Shown: one piece after another, positions 25,691 through 34,645 of the stretch
Numbering within the stretch: the first letter of the stretch is position 1
Layout of the letters: each line of letters opens with the position of its first letter
NCBI RefSeq assembly: GCF_028294535.1
Contig: NZ_JAQBIE010000019.1
Location: 1-64,000, forward strand
Length of the DNA: 64,000 bases
From: Paracoccus onchidii
GTDB taxonomy: Bacteria > Pseudomonadota > Alphaproteobacteria > Rhodobacterales > Rhodobacteraceae
Direction of reading: 5' to 3'
The notes under the pieces: model-generated
The model's database searches: none
What the model was told of the DNA's origin: nothing
What the model saw: only the letters and a program-made list of their open reading frames with translations
Translations under genes and position numbers: made by a program

Positions 25691-26719
25691 ATGACCGGGC
25701 GGGAAACAAAGATGCTCTATATCCATATCGGCACGCAGAAAACCGGTTCGTCCTCGATTCAGCACGTGTTGCATATGAACGAGCCGGCCTTGAAAAAGCA
25801 CGGCTATACCTATCTGCGCACCGGCCGCAAGGAATCCAATGGCTTGCGGATTCATCACAACCCGATCGCAGCTGCCCTGCTTGCGAATGACAGCGCCCCC
25901 TTGCAACGCAAGCTGCACAAGGAAATCACCAGGAAACGCACCGGCACGGCCATTCTCAGCGGCGAGCTGCTTTCAAGACCGAAGGTGGCCGCGAAACTGC
26001 GCAGGTTTTTGCCCCCATCCATCGCCGATCAAATCAAGATCATCATCTATCTGCGGCGCCCGGACCTCTATGTCGAAAGCCTGTTCAAACAGCGACTGAA
26101 GGCCGACGATACCAGACAAGACGCCTTGCAATTCCTGCGCAATACGCGTGACGGGTTGATGCATGAGAAGATCATCGACGAATACGCCAAACATTTCGGC
26201 AGCGAAAACATCATCATTCGCCCCTATGATCGTGCCCATCTTGTGAATGAAAATGCTGTTGATGACTTTCTGCATGTCATCGGCATGCCCGATACTACCA
26301 ATATTATCCGCCCGGCACATAACGCGAATACCTCTTTCTCATTGGCATTCAGCCAGATGTCAGGCTATGCCGTTCGCCACCTTGGCCTGAAGGCACCGGC
26401 GATCACCCGCGCCGTGCAGGCCCAAAACCCCGACGGCATCTTCAGGTCGCGCGATGTCTACAAACTTCGAAGGCGCCGAAATATCGTCTCTTATCACAAT
26501 GATACTATTGAAAAAATAAGGTCTGTATATCGACCCGACCTCGACCAACTCTTTGACACAAGCGACCTCGCCGCAGGCGCGGACGACCCGTTTCCGACCA
26601 GCGCAGAACAAATCACGCTTATGCAAGACGCGGCCCAGGCCATGATGCAGATCATCCCGCATCTTTCACCGCCCTCGAAAAAATCGGCGCGCACCAAGCT
26701 GCGATTGCCGCGCCTGTAG
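25691..26719 (+). CDS. Sulfotransferase-like P-loop protein
   Basis: A 342-aa protein whose N-terminus LYIHIGTQKTGSSSIQHVL is the 5'-phosphosulfate loop (K-T-G-S-S-S) of PAPS-dependent sulfotransferases. A later IIYLRRPDLYVESLFKQRLK matches the 3'-phosphate-binding strand and helix (R-x-P and following). Either the ATG at 25691 or the one at 25712 could be the start; the second would begin right at the catalytic strand. It is monocistronic, with no glycosyltransferase or polysaccharide genes nearby, so the acceptor is not evident. The C-terminal basic tail (KKSARTKLRLPRL) is unusual. The 26.5 kb part has more AT-rich codons than neighbours. Confidence 0.75.
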   Translation: MTGRETKMLYIHIGTQKTGSSSIQHVLHMNEPALKKHGYTYLRTGRKESNGLRIHHNPIAAALLANDSAPLQRKLHKEITRKRTGTAILSGELLSRPKVAAKLRRFLPPSIADQIKIIIYLRRPDLYVESLFKQRLKADDTRQDALQFLRNTRDGLMHEKIIDEYAKHFGSENIIIRPYDRAHLVNENAVDDFLHVIGMPDTTNIIRPAHNANTSFSLAFSQMSGYAVRHLGLKAPAITRAVQAQNPDGIFRSRDVYKLRRRRNIVSYHNDTIEKIRSVYRPDLDQLFDTSDLAAGADDPFPTSAEQITLMQDAAQAMMQIIPHLSPPSKKSARTKLRLPRL

Positions 26720-26806
26720 AAAAGCAGGTCTGTTTCGCCTCTGCCCGACCGTGCAGCACCCCGCGCTTGACATCAGGCCGACCTTCCATGATGGTGCGCG
26801 GCGGTA

Positions 26807-26892
26807 AACGGGGGTGCTCTGATCGGGGCTGAGATGTGCGAAATCGCGCGAACCCTTCACAGCTGATCCGGGTAATGCCGGCGGAGCGAGGA
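26807..26892 (+). ncRNA. TPP riboswitch (Thi-box)
   Basis: The conserved thiamine pyrophosphate aptamer is visible: GGGGTGCTC at 26811-26819, GGGGCTGAGA around 26825-26834, ACCCTT at 26852-26857 and CTGATCCGGGTAATGCCGGCG ending near 26883 (last core given in part). A P3 stem of GTGCG/CGCGC lies between. A perfect TTGACA (26767-26772) upstream could be its -35 box. The end of the aptamer (GGAGCGAGGA) is also the ribosome site of the next gene, whose ATG is at 26897, so TPP binding should block translation initiation of the ykoF-thiXYZ operon. Confidence 0.93.
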
Positions 26893-26896
26893 TCGC

Positions 26897-27508
26897 ATGT
26901 TCATTGGCGCTCAGGTGTCGCTATATCCGATGACGTCGGATTTCGTTCAGGTCATCATGTCCGGACTGACGGCGCTGGACCCGTATCGTGACGATCTGCG
27001 CATCGAGACCGACGATATGTCCACATTGATGGTCGGTGCGCCCGGTCCGCTGATCGACGCGATCCGCGATCTGTTTGCCACCACCGCGCGCAACCCCGCC
27101 CATTCGACAATGCATGTCACGCTGTCACGCGGCTGCCCCGGCGAACCCGATGATCCCAATTGTCGCTGCGACATTCTAGCCGTGGCTCAGAACACGCCGC
27201 TGGATCAAAGGCAGCAACAGGCGCTGGCCGCAGTGGCGGACGCGCCCGAAACAGGCGTCCGGATCGACATTCAGTTCTCACTTTACGTGCTGGGTCAGGA
27301 CCGGCACATGGATGAAATCTATGGCTGTATAGATTTTCTAAAAAACTCCGGCACTTTCTTGAAGTCGAAGAATTTTTGCACAAGGCTTCGCGGTGATGCC
27401 GGCCCCGTTTTCGAAACACTGCGCCAGGCCTTTCTGCGCTTTGGCCCCGCCGAAGGTCACGTCACGATCGACATGACGGCATCTGCCAACAGCCCCAGCC
27501 AAGCCTGA
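26897..27508 (+). CDS. YkoF-family thiamine/HMP-binding protein
   Basis: A 203-aa cytoplasmic protein with two ferredoxin-like repeats, the size and layout of B. subtilis YkoF, which binds thiamine or its hydroxymethylpyrimidine moiety. The start MFIGAQVSLYPMTSDFVQVIM and the second repeat opening (GVRIDIQFSLYVLGQDRHMDEIY) are the family hallmarks. It is the first gene after the TPP riboswitch and precedes an ABC transporter by 24 bp. It probably buffers or delivers the imported pyrimidine. Confidence 0.88.
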   Translation: MFIGAQVSLYPMTSDFVQVIMSGLTALDPYRDDLRIETDDMSTLMVGAPGPLIDAIRDLFATTARNPAHSTMHVTLSRGCPGEPDDPNCRCDILAVAQNTPLDQRQQQALAAVADAPETGVRIDIQFSLYVLGQDRHMDEIYGCIDFLKNSGTFLKSKNFCTRLRGDAGPVFETLRQAFLRFGPAEGHVTIDMTASANSPSQA

Positions 27509-27532
27509 GGAGCCGGCGCAAGGAAGACCGAT

Positions 27533-28285
27533 TTGCCACGCATCCTGCCCACAATGATCCTAGCGGCCCTGCTGCTTGTCGGGTGGGAAGCGTATTGCCG
27601 TCTGGCCGAAGTCTCGCCCCTGATCCTGCCGGCGCCAAGTGGGGTCTTGCGTGCATTGGCACAAAACCGTGCCGAGATCGGGATGCATGCGGGGGTGACG
27701 CTGGGGGTTGCGACCTTGGGGTTTTCCCTGTCAATCTGCTTTGCCTTTGCCACCTCGGTCCTGCTGCATTTCGTCGGCTGGGCCGAACGCGGCCTGATGC
27801 CTCTGTTCGTCGCAAGCCAGACCATACCTCTGGTCGCGTTGGCCCCGCTGATGATCCTGTGGTTCGGCTTTGGGCTGCTGCCCAAGGTGTTGCTGGTGAT
27901 CCTTGTGACATTCTTCCCGATGCTGCTCAGCCTGCTTTCGGGATACCGTCAGACACCGGCGGCCTTTCGCGAATTGCTCGGATCGATGGGGGCCAACCGC
28001 ATGGAGATTTTCCGCCGAGCCGCCCTGCCCTCGGCGCGCCCCGCATTTCTGGCGGGTCTGCGCATTTCTGCGACATATGCAATCGTGGCGACCATCTTTG
28101 CCGAATATGCCGGGGCGCGGCGGGGGTTGGGGATCTATATCCTGTCGGCAAAGAACAACTTTCGGGCGGACCTTGTTCTGGCGGCGGTGGTCGTATCCGC
28201 CTGCCTGACCCTGACCCTGTTGGGCGCATTGCGTTTGATCGATCGCTGGACAGCCAAAGGCCCCGAGGCCCGCAACCATGCTTGA
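27533..28285 (+). CDS. thiX: ABC transporter permease, ThiX-like
   Basis: A 250-aa permease with about six membrane segments and an EAA loop SMGANRMEIFRRAALPSARP. Translation probably starts at TTG (27533) behind AAGGAAG. It overlaps the ATPase gene by 8 bp. Together with the riboswitch, YkoF and ThiY-like protein it forms a ThiXYZ-type importer of thiamine pyrimidine precursors such as HMP or formylaminopyrimidine. Confidence 0.87.
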   Translation: MPRILPTMILAALLLVGWEAYCRLAEVSPLILPAPSGVLRALAQNRAEIGMHAGVTLGVATLGFSLSICFAFATSVLLHFVGWAERGLMPLFVASQTIPLVALAPLMILWFGFGLLPKVLLVILVTFFPMLLSLLSGYRQTPAAFRELLGSMGANRMEIFRRAALPSARPAFLAGLRISATYAIVATIFAEYAGARRGLGIYILSAKNNFRADLVLAAVVVSACLTLTLLGALRLIDRWTAKGPEARNHA

Positions 28286-29018
28286 GATCCGCAATCTCTG
28301 TATCCGCGCAGGCAAGCGAACATTGCTGTCCGGCCTGAATCTCGGGTTGCAAGACAACCGGATCACCGCTGTGATCGGGCCTTCTGGATGTGGCAAGACA
28401 TCGATCTTGCGATGGCTGGCAGGCATCGCCCCGCCGTCGATGCATAGTGACGGTGAACTGTTGCTGGATGGCGACGCCATCGCAACGCCGCATCCGGCGC
28501 TATGCTATCAGCCCCAAAACGACGCGTTGTTCCCGTGGCTGACGATTATTCAAAACGCATCACTCGGCCTTGAAATTTCCGGGAAATCGCGACGCGAAGC
28601 AAAAACGCTTGTCGCGCCCCTGTTCCAGTCGTTCGGGCTGCAAGGCTGCGAGAACATGTTTCCGTCGCAGCTTTCGGGTGGAATGCGCCAGCGCGCGGCA
28701 TTCCTGCGAACGGTTGTTCAGGACGGCCGCTTCATCCTGCTGGATGAACCATTTTCCGCACTGGATGCCGTGACCCGCCTGCGGATGCAGAAATGGCTGC
28801 TGGCGCGATTGCAAGACCGTCCGCGCGGGGTTCTGCTGATTACGCATGATCTGAACGAAGCCGCATATATGGCCGATCGCATCATCGTCATGTCCAGTTC
28901 GCCCGGACGCATCATTGCCGATCTTCCTGTCGATCACATGCGCGGTCAGCGGGGCGAAACCGCCCTTGCGCCCATGCGCGATAAACTGAAATCACTGCTG
29001 CTAGAGGAAACCCCCTGA
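28278..29018 (+). CDS. thiZ: ABC transporter ATPase, ThiZ-like
   Basis: A 246-aa ATPase with Walker A GPSGCGKTS at about residues 35-43, the signature LSGGMRQRAA near 133 and Walker B FILLDEPFSALD near 153. The Q-loop is in CYQPQNDALFPWL. It is translationally coupled to the permease upstream (8-bp overlap) and to the binding protein downstream (1-bp overlap). It powers the riboswitch-controlled uptake system. Confidence 0.9.
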   Translation: MLEIRNLCIRAGKRTLLSGLNLGLQDNRITAVIGPSGCGKTSILRWLAGIAPPSMHSDGELLLDGDAIATPHPALCYQPQNDALFPWLTIIQNASLGLEISGKSRREAKTLVAPLFQSFGLQGCENMFPSQLSGGMRQRAAFLRTVVQDGRFILLDEPFSALDAVTRLRMQKWLLARLQDRPRGVLLITHDLNEAAYMADRIIVMSSSPGRIIADLPVDHMRGQRGETALAPMRDKLKSLLLEETP

Positions 29019-29998
29019 TGATCCGCCCGATATTCTTTGCCGCAACCTTGCTTGCACCGGCTGCCGCACATGCTGATTCATTCGTGTCGGTTGCACTGGA
29101 CTGGACGCTGAACACGAACCATATCGGGCTGGTTGTCGCGAAGGATCGTGGTTTTTATGGCGATGTCGGCCTGGATGTCGACCTGCTGCCCTATTCCGAC
29201 ACCAGTTCTTCGGCATTGTTGGCGGCCGGGGCGGCGGATTTCGCCTATCTGACATCGCTTGGTTTCATGAGCGCAAAGGCGGCTGATGCCGATCTTGTCG
29301 CGCTATGGGCAACCATGCAGCATGAAAATGGCCGGCTGGTCTATAACAGTGACAACACCGAGATCACGCGCCCGGCCGATCTTTCGGGCAAGACCTATGC
29401 AGGTTTCGGCAGCGCCTGGGAGGCGGCACTGATCGGCACGATGATCGAACATGACGGAGGCGACCCCGTTTGGGATACGGTCACGCTTGGCACCGGCGCC
29501 TATGAGGCGCTGGCCTCGGGCGCGGTGGATTTCACCCTCGAGGTCGCCACATGGGAAGGCGTCAACGGTGAACTTCTCGGGCGCAAGCAATCGTCATTCA
29601 CCTATGCGGATTACGGTATTCCCGACCAGCAGAACGGATATATCGGCACCCGAACCGAGGTGCTGAGCGAGCAGCCAGAAATGGTCAACGCGTTCATGCA
29701 GGCCACCCAGAAAGGTTATGAATGGGCGGCTGACCACCCGCGTGCCGCCGCACAAATCCTGGTCCAGACCGGCGACTTCCCGAACGAGGCGTTGGTTCAT
29801 GCCTCAATGGCTGCGATCGCCAGTGGCGGCTACCTGCGGGACGGCGACACCCCCGTCGGCAAGATCGACCCGACGCGCTTTTCAAACATGGCACATTTCC
29901 TGTTTGACAGTGGCGTGCTGAAAGACGCCGACGGTAAGACCCTTGCCTGGCCGGGCGATGTATCAAACTGGTTCGATCAGGGCTGGATGGAAGACTAG
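29018..29998 (+). CDS. thiY: ABC transporter binding protein, ThiY-like (NMT1/THI5 fold)
   Basis: A 326-aa periplasmic protein with a signal peptide (MIRPIFFAATLLAPAAAHA) and the THI5/NMT1-like opening SVALDWTLNTNHIGLVVAKDRGFY, in which the DW and NTNH residues are typical of pyrimidine-binding members. It is the last gene of the TPP-controlled operon and is followed by a strong terminator. It should bind HMP or a degraded-thiamine pyrimidine in the periplasm. Confidence 0.9.
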   Translation: MIRPIFFAATLLAPAAAHADSFVSVALDWTLNTNHIGLVVAKDRGFYGDVGLDVDLLPYSDTSSSALLAAGAADFAYLTSLGFMSAKAADADLVALWATMQHENGRLVYNSDNTEITRPADLSGKTYAGFGSAWEAALIGTMIEHDGGDPVWDTVTLGTGAYEALASGAVDFTLEVATWEGVNGELLGRKQSSFTYADYGIPDQQNGYIGTRTEVLSEQPEMVNAFMQATQKGYEWAADHPRAAAQILVQTGDFPNEALVHASMAAIASGGYLRDGDTPVGKIDPTRFSNMAHFLFDSGVLKDADGKTLAWPGDVSNWFDQGWMED

Positions 29999-30032
29999 CC
30001 CCCGCGTTCCCGGAACATGTGAATTGATGATC

Positions 30033-30060
30033 GGGTCACCCATAGGGTGGCCCCTTTTTT
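30033..30060 (+). terminator. Rho-independent terminator of the thi operon
   Basis: GGGTCACCC (30033-30041), loop ATA and GGGTGGCCC (30045-30053) form a 9-bp stem with one G-T pair, followed by C and six T. It lies 35 bp after the ThiY stop. Confidence 0.85.
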
Positions 30061-30100
30061 GTTGCCCATGAGCAAAAACAACCGATCAGTCGGATGTTTA

Positions 30101-30140
30101 TTGTTGAACAATTTGACTGATTGGTAAGTGCATTTATAAA
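30101..30140 (+). promoter_or_regulatory. Promoter of the dipeptide-type ABC operon with TTGTTGAACAA site
   Basis: TTGACT (30113-30118) and TATAAA (30135-30140) are separated by 16 bp and make a good sigma-70 promoter 124 bp before the first gene. The quasi-palindrome TTGTTGAACAA (30101-30111) sits directly against the -35 box. A similar TTGTTCAACA lies at the -35 of the gntR gene at the far end of this locus. Confidence 0.6.
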
Positions 30141-30155
30141 AATCACCCTATTGAT

Positions 30156-30177
30156 TTATGACATAGGCGCGTCATAA
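30156..30177. promoter_or_regulatory. Inverted repeat TTATGAC-N8-GTCATAA in the operon leader
   Basis: Perfect 7-bp arms TTATGAC (30156-30162) and GTCATAA (30171-30177) with an 8-bp spacer lie just downstream of the predicted transcription start. This is a likely repressor site. The gntR promoter has a dyad of the same geometry (7-8-7) at 37875-37896, though with different arm sequence. Confidence 0.45.
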
Positions 30178-30264
30178 TGAACCCGCGCGCCTGACATGCC
30201 GTGCATTGCCACATATGGCGAAACATTGCGGCGACACTGCTTCCGCCGAAATCAGAGGGCAAAG

Positions 30265-32094
30265 ATGAAAGACACGCATCACACCTCGCTTCTCTCCGTT
30301 CAGGGGCTGACGGTTTCATTCGGCGCAAGTCAGGTGATCAAGGATCTCAGCTTTGAGGTGCCGTTGGGCAAGACGGTCGCGGTCGTCGGGGAAAGCGGAT
30401 CCGGCAAAAGCGTGACCTCGCTGTCGATCATGCGGCTGGCCGATCTGAATGGTGCAACCTATGACGGCGGCTCGATCGTCCTGAATCCCGCAACCCGTCC
30501 GACCGACCTGTTGACATTGCAACAGGACGAGGCCCGCCAGATCCGCGGCAAGGATGTCGCGATGATCTTTCAGGAACCGATGACATCGCTGAATCCGGTC
30601 TATACGATCGGTGACCAGATTGCAGAAATCCTGATGCTGCACGAAAGAGTGTCGCGCCAGGATGCCTTGACCGAGGCCGTGCGCTTGCTTTCGCTTGTGC
30701 GCCTGCCTGATGCGCAGGGGGTAATCAACCGTTATCCCCATCAGCTGTCTGGGGGCATGCGTCAACGCGTGATGATCGCAATGGCTGTGGCCTGCCGACC
30801 GAAACTGCTGATCGCGGATGAACCGACCACGGCGCTGGATGTCACCATTCAGGCCCAGATTCTGGATATTCTGCGTGATTTGCAGGCCGAGCTGGGCATG
30901 TCGATCATTTTCATCACGCATGACATGGGGGTCGTGGCCGAAATTGCCGATCAGGTGGTGGTCATGTGGAAGGGCGAAAAGGTCGAAGAGGGTCCGGTTG
31001 AAACCATTTTCGCGACCCCCCGGCACCCTTATACGCGCAGTCTCTTGTCTGCGGTGCCCAAGCTGGGCGCGATGACGGGGCAGGATTACCCGCTGAAATC
31101 GCCATTGACCGTGCTGGTGGATGGCCGACCAGAACAGGTCGGCGAAACCCGCGTTCAGGACACTGCGCAAATGGCCGCCGCACCCTTGCTGAGCGTCCGC
31201 GACCTGTCGGTCCGCTTTGACCTGAAAAAAACCTGGTATGGCAAGGTCACGCATGTATGCCCGGCTGTAACCGGCGCCAGTTTCGATATTCATCCCGGCG
31301 AGACCCTGTCTCTGGTCGGTGAAAGCGGATCGGGAAAATCGACGATTGCGCGGGCGATCATGCAACTGAATTCCCCCAGCGCCGGCGACATTGCCTTTGA
31401 CGGCAAGCCCATGTCACGCATGTCCTTGGCCGAACGCCAAAAGCTTCGACAAGAGATCCAGTATATTTTTCAGGATCCCTTTGCCTCGCTTGATCCGCGC
31501 AAGACCGTGGGCTGGTCGATTGCGGAACCCATCCGCACCCATGGGCTGATGGACAATGACCGCAACATCAGCCGCCGCATCGGTGAACTTCTGGAACGTG
31601 TCGGCCTGCCCGCAAGCGTCGCGACACGCTATCCTCATCAGTTTTCCGGCGGCCAGAGGCAACGGGTTTGCATCGCCCGCGCATTGGCCAGCAAACCACG
31701 CCTGATCATCGCGGACGAGGCGCTTTCGGCGCTGGACGTCTCGATTCAGGCGCAAATCATCAACCTGTTCATGGATCTGCAAAAGGATGACGGGCTGGCC
31801 TATCTGTTTGTCAGCCATGACATGGCCGTGGTTGAAAAAATGAGCCATCGTGTCGCGGTGCTGTATCTGGGCCAAATCGTCGAAATGGGCAGCCGCAGAC
31901 AGGTGTTCGAAAACACCGCGCATCCCTATACGCGCCGGCTTTTGTCGGCCGTGCCCCATCCCGATCCGACCCATCGGCGCGAACCCGTCAGGCTCGAGGG
32001 GGAAGTTCCTTCCACGACCCGCCGCATTGGTGATGAACCACCGGCCGCGATCCATCGTGAGGTATCACCTGGACATATGGTCGCAAGCAACTGA
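30265..32094 (+). CDS. Fused dipeptide/oligopeptide ABC ATPase (DppD-DppF type)
   Basis: A 609-aa protein with two complete nucleotide-binding domains. Each has Walker A GESGSGKS (about residues 42 and 352), an LSGG/FSGGQRQR signature and a Walker B (LLIADEPTTALD; LIIADEALSALD). In the second Walker B the usual DEP is DEA, which occurs in some members. The C-terminal oligopeptide-ABC tail HPYTRRLLSAVP is present after both domains. I start at 30265 (GAGGGCAAAG upstream) because the extra N-terminus from 30196 is not family-like. It powers the peptide transporter encoded downstream. Confidence 0.93.
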   Translation: MKDTHHTSLLSVQGLTVSFGASQVIKDLSFEVPLGKTVAVVGESGSGKSVTSLSIMRLADLNGATYDGGSIVLNPATRPTDLLTLQQDEARQIRGKDVAMIFQEPMTSLNPVYTIGDQIAEILMLHERVSRQDALTEAVRLLSLVRLPDAQGVINRYPHQLSGGMRQRVMIAMAVACRPKLLIADEPTTALDVTIQAQILDILRDLQAELGMSIIFITHDMGVVAEIADQVVVMWKGEKVEEGPVETIFATPRHPYTRSLLSAVPKLGAMTGQDYPLKSPLTVLVDGRPEQVGETRVQDTAQMAAAPLLSVRDLSVRFDLKKTWYGKVTHVCPAVTGASFDIHPGETLSLVGESGSGKSTIARAIMQLNSPSAGDIAFDGKPMSRMSLAERQKLRQEIQYIFQDPFASLDPRKTVGWSIAEPIRTHGLMDNDRNISRRIGELLERVGLPASVATRYPHQFSGGQRQRVCIARALASKPRLIIADEALSALDVSIQAQIINLFMDLQKDDGLAYLFVSHDMAVVEKMSHRVAVLYLGQIVEMGSRRQVFENTAHPYTRRLLSAVPHPDPTHRREPVRLEGEVPSTTRRIGDEPPAAIHREVSPGHMVASN

Positions 32095-32126
32095 ATATAA
32101 ACCTAAAAACCACCAACAGGACCGAA

Positions 32127-33653
32127 ATGATGAAACAGACCCTGACCGCAATGGCCGTGGCGCTTGCCGCGCTGACTGCCGGACATGCCACGACGGCACA
32201 TGCTGACGGCAAGCTGATTGTCTCTTCGCCACAAGACCCGGGAAGCTGGGATCCCATCGACACATTTCTTGTGAACTGGGCTTCGCTGGCGACCAATGTA
32301 TTCGAAGGTCTGACCTATCGCGGACCGGATATGAAACTGGTGCCCGGCCTTGCCACATCATGGGAGGTTCTGGATGACGGGTTGCGCATCCGCTTCGCCC
32401 TGCGCGAAGGCGTGACATTCCACAATGGCGAAGACTTCAACGCCGAGGCGGTGAAATTCACATTCGAACGCCTGCTCGGCGACGAGGGCGCCAAGGGCCC
32501 GCAGCAGGCGAACTATACCGCAATCGAATACGTCGAGATCATCGACGATTACACTGTCGACTTCCATCTGTCCCAACCCGACGCCGTCTTGCTGACCAAG
32601 CTGGCAGGTTACGGTGCGATGATCGTTCCGCCCAAATACATCACCGAAATGGGCGATGACGTGTTCAACACCAAGCCCGTCGGGACCGGTCCGTTCAAGA
32701 TGGTGTCCTACGAGCCGAAAATCGGGGTGCAGCTGGAGGCAAATGCCGATTACTGGGATGGCGCGCCGCAACTGGCCGAGCTGGAATACCGCTTCATCAC
32801 CGAGCCGGCCACAGCCTTGGCAGAGCTGCAATCGGGCGGGGTCGATCTGGTCATTCCACCGACCATCCCCGTGGGCATGATCCCCACGATCGAAGCCGAT
32901 GACAATCTGGAGCTGGTCACCACCGCAGGCCCGACCGTAACCGCGCTACGCTTTGACACCAGCCGCGGGATCACGGCAGATGCCGATGTGCGCAAGGCGC
33001 TGATCATGGCGGTTGATCGCGAGACAATCGTCAATTCGGTGCTTGGCGGGCAGGCTTCGGTGATTGCATCCTTCCAGGGCGAACGTTCTTTCGGGCATGA
33101 TCCGGCGCTGAAGCCGCTGCCCTTCGATCCGGAAGGGGCCAAGGCGCTGCTTGAAAAGGCAGGCGTTGCACCCGGGGCCACCGTCGAAATCAACACACGC
33201 GGCAATGACGCCACCTTCAACGAGGTCACGCAGGCCGTTGCCGCCTATCTCGGCATGGTCGGCGTGACCGCGACGATCAAGCCCTATGAAACCAATGTTC
33301 TGCTGAACGACATCATTCCCCAGGGCAAGACCGGCGAGATGTTCCAGCAAAGCTGGGGCGGTTGGACGTTCGATTTCGACAACACCGCCTATGCGATGTA
33401 TCACACCGGACAAAAGTGGAACCCCTATGACAGCGATCCGCAACTGGATGAGATGCTCGAAGCGCAGCGCCCGCTGACAGATCAGGCCGAGCGCGAACGC
33501 CTGCTGCAGGAAATCGCCACCTATGCTGCTGACCGGGCGCTGGAAATGCCGCTTTACAACCTGAACGCCATCTATGCGACCAACAAGCGTGTTCAGAATT
33601 TTGAACCGGCACCGGACAACCGTCTGAAGCTGAACAAGGTCAGCGTTCAGTAA
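32127..33653 (+). CDS. Peptide-type ABC transporter periplasmic binding protein (SBP family 5)
   Basis: A 508-aa secreted receptor of the DppA/OppA family. The signal peptide is MMKQTLTAMAVALAALTAGHATTAHA. Family features are VFEGLTYRGPDMKLVPGLATSW, the LREGVTFHNGEDFNAEAVKFTFERL block, and VDFHLSQPDAVLL. It follows the ATPase by 32 bp. With an M14 peptidase in the operon, the cargo is probably a peptide or an acylated amino acid; some family-5 receptors bind other solutes. Confidence 0.93.
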   Translation: MMKQTLTAMAVALAALTAGHATTAHADGKLIVSSPQDPGSWDPIDTFLVNWASLATNVFEGLTYRGPDMKLVPGLATSWEVLDDGLRIRFALREGVTFHNGEDFNAEAVKFTFERLLGDEGAKGPQQANYTAIEYVEIIDDYTVDFHLSQPDAVLLTKLAGYGAMIVPPKYITEMGDDVFNTKPVGTGPFKMVSYEPKIGVQLEANADYWDGAPQLAELEYRFITEPATALAELQSGGVDLVIPPTIPVGMIPTIEADDNLELVTTAGPTVTALRFDTSRGITADADVRKALIMAVDRETIVNSVLGGQASVIASFQGERSFGHDPALKPLPFDPEGAKALLEKAGVAPGATVEINTRGNDATFNEVTQAVAAYLGMVGVTATIKPYETNVLLNDIIPQGKTGEMFQQSWGGWTFDFDNTAYAMYHTGQKWNPYDSDPQLDEMLEAQRPLTDQAERERLLQEIATYAADRALEMPLYNLNAIYATNKRVQNFEPAPDNRLKLNKVSVQ

Positions 33654-33721
33654 GTTGCAGATCATGGCGGCGCCACATGCGCGCCGCCAATTCCTTTCTC
33701 TCTGACTAGAAGGGCCGGCTC

Positions 33722-34645
33722 ATGGCAGGTTTCCTGTTGAAACGTCTGGCGCAAGCCGTGTTCGTCGTGATGGTGGTCACGCTGATCGTTTCGGTCGCCG
33801 TCCGGATGACCGGCGACCCCGCCATGATGATCGCGCAGGGCGCAACTGATATCACCGAGGCAGATCTGGAGCGCATCCGCGAGGGGCTGGGCCTGAATGA
33901 ACCGTTCCTGTCGCAATACCTCGCAACGCTATCTGGCCTGTTCACCTGGGATTTCGGGCGCAGCTTCCTTGGTGGCACGCCGGTTTCGACACTGATCGGG
34001 AACGCGTTGCCGGCCACGCTGCTGCTGGCCTTCACGTCACTGTTGGTGTCGATTGTCATTTCGATCCCCTTGGGTATTCGCGCTGCCATTCGTCGCGGAA
34101 AATGGGAGGATCAGCTGATCCGCATCCTGTCGCTTGTCGGATTGTCCTTTCCCAATTTCTGGCTGGCAACGATGCTGGTCCTGCTGTTCTCGATCACCCT
34201 GCAATGGCTGCCGCCCAGTGGCATGAACGGCATTGCGTCATTCATCATGCCTGCGGTCACCATGGGGATCATCCTGACGGCAACCAATGTGCGCCTGGTG
34301 CGGACCTCGATGCTCGAGGTCATGCAGTCGCAATATATCATGGTCGCACGCGCCAAGGGCCTGTCGGAACGCACGGTTCTGTACAAGCATGCGCTGCGCA
34401 ACTGTGCGATCCCGCTGATCACCTTTCTCGGCCTGCAATTCGGCGGGCTTCTGGGCGGTATCGTGGTGGTCGAGCGGGTTTTCAACTGGCCCGGCATGGG
34501 CAGCCTTGCCTTTGATGCCGTGGCGGGGCGCGATTATCCGGTGCTGCAATCCGTGATCATGATCCTTTCGACGCTGATCGTGTTGGTCAACCTGCTGGTC
34601 GATATTGCCTACGGGTTGATCGATCCGCGGATCCGGACGGAGTAA
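33722..34645 (+). CDS. Dipeptide-type ABC permease DppB family
   Basis: A 307-aa permease with six membrane segments. The N-terminus FLLKRLAQAVFVVMVVTLIVS is typical of DppB/OppB, followed by a large periplasmic loop and the EAA motif RAKGLSERTVLYKHALRNCAIP. The WPGMGSLAFDAVAGRDYPV signature near the C-terminus is also diagnostic. It overlaps dppC by 1 bp and pairs with it as the channel. Confidence 0.94.
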   Translation: MAGFLLKRLAQAVFVVMVVTLIVSVAVRMTGDPAMMIAQGATDITEADLERIREGLGLNEPFLSQYLATLSGLFTWDFGRSFLGGTPVSTLIGNALPATLLLAFTSLLVSIVISIPLGIRAAIRRGKWEDQLIRILSLVGLSFPNFWLATMLVLLFSITLQWLPPSGMNGIASFIMPAVTMGIILTATNVRLVRTSMLEVMQSQYIMVARAKGLSERTVLYKHALRNCAIPLITFLGLQFGGLLGGIVVVERVFNWPGMGSLAFDAVAGRDYPVLQSVIMILSTLIVLVNLLVDIAYGLIDPRIRTE

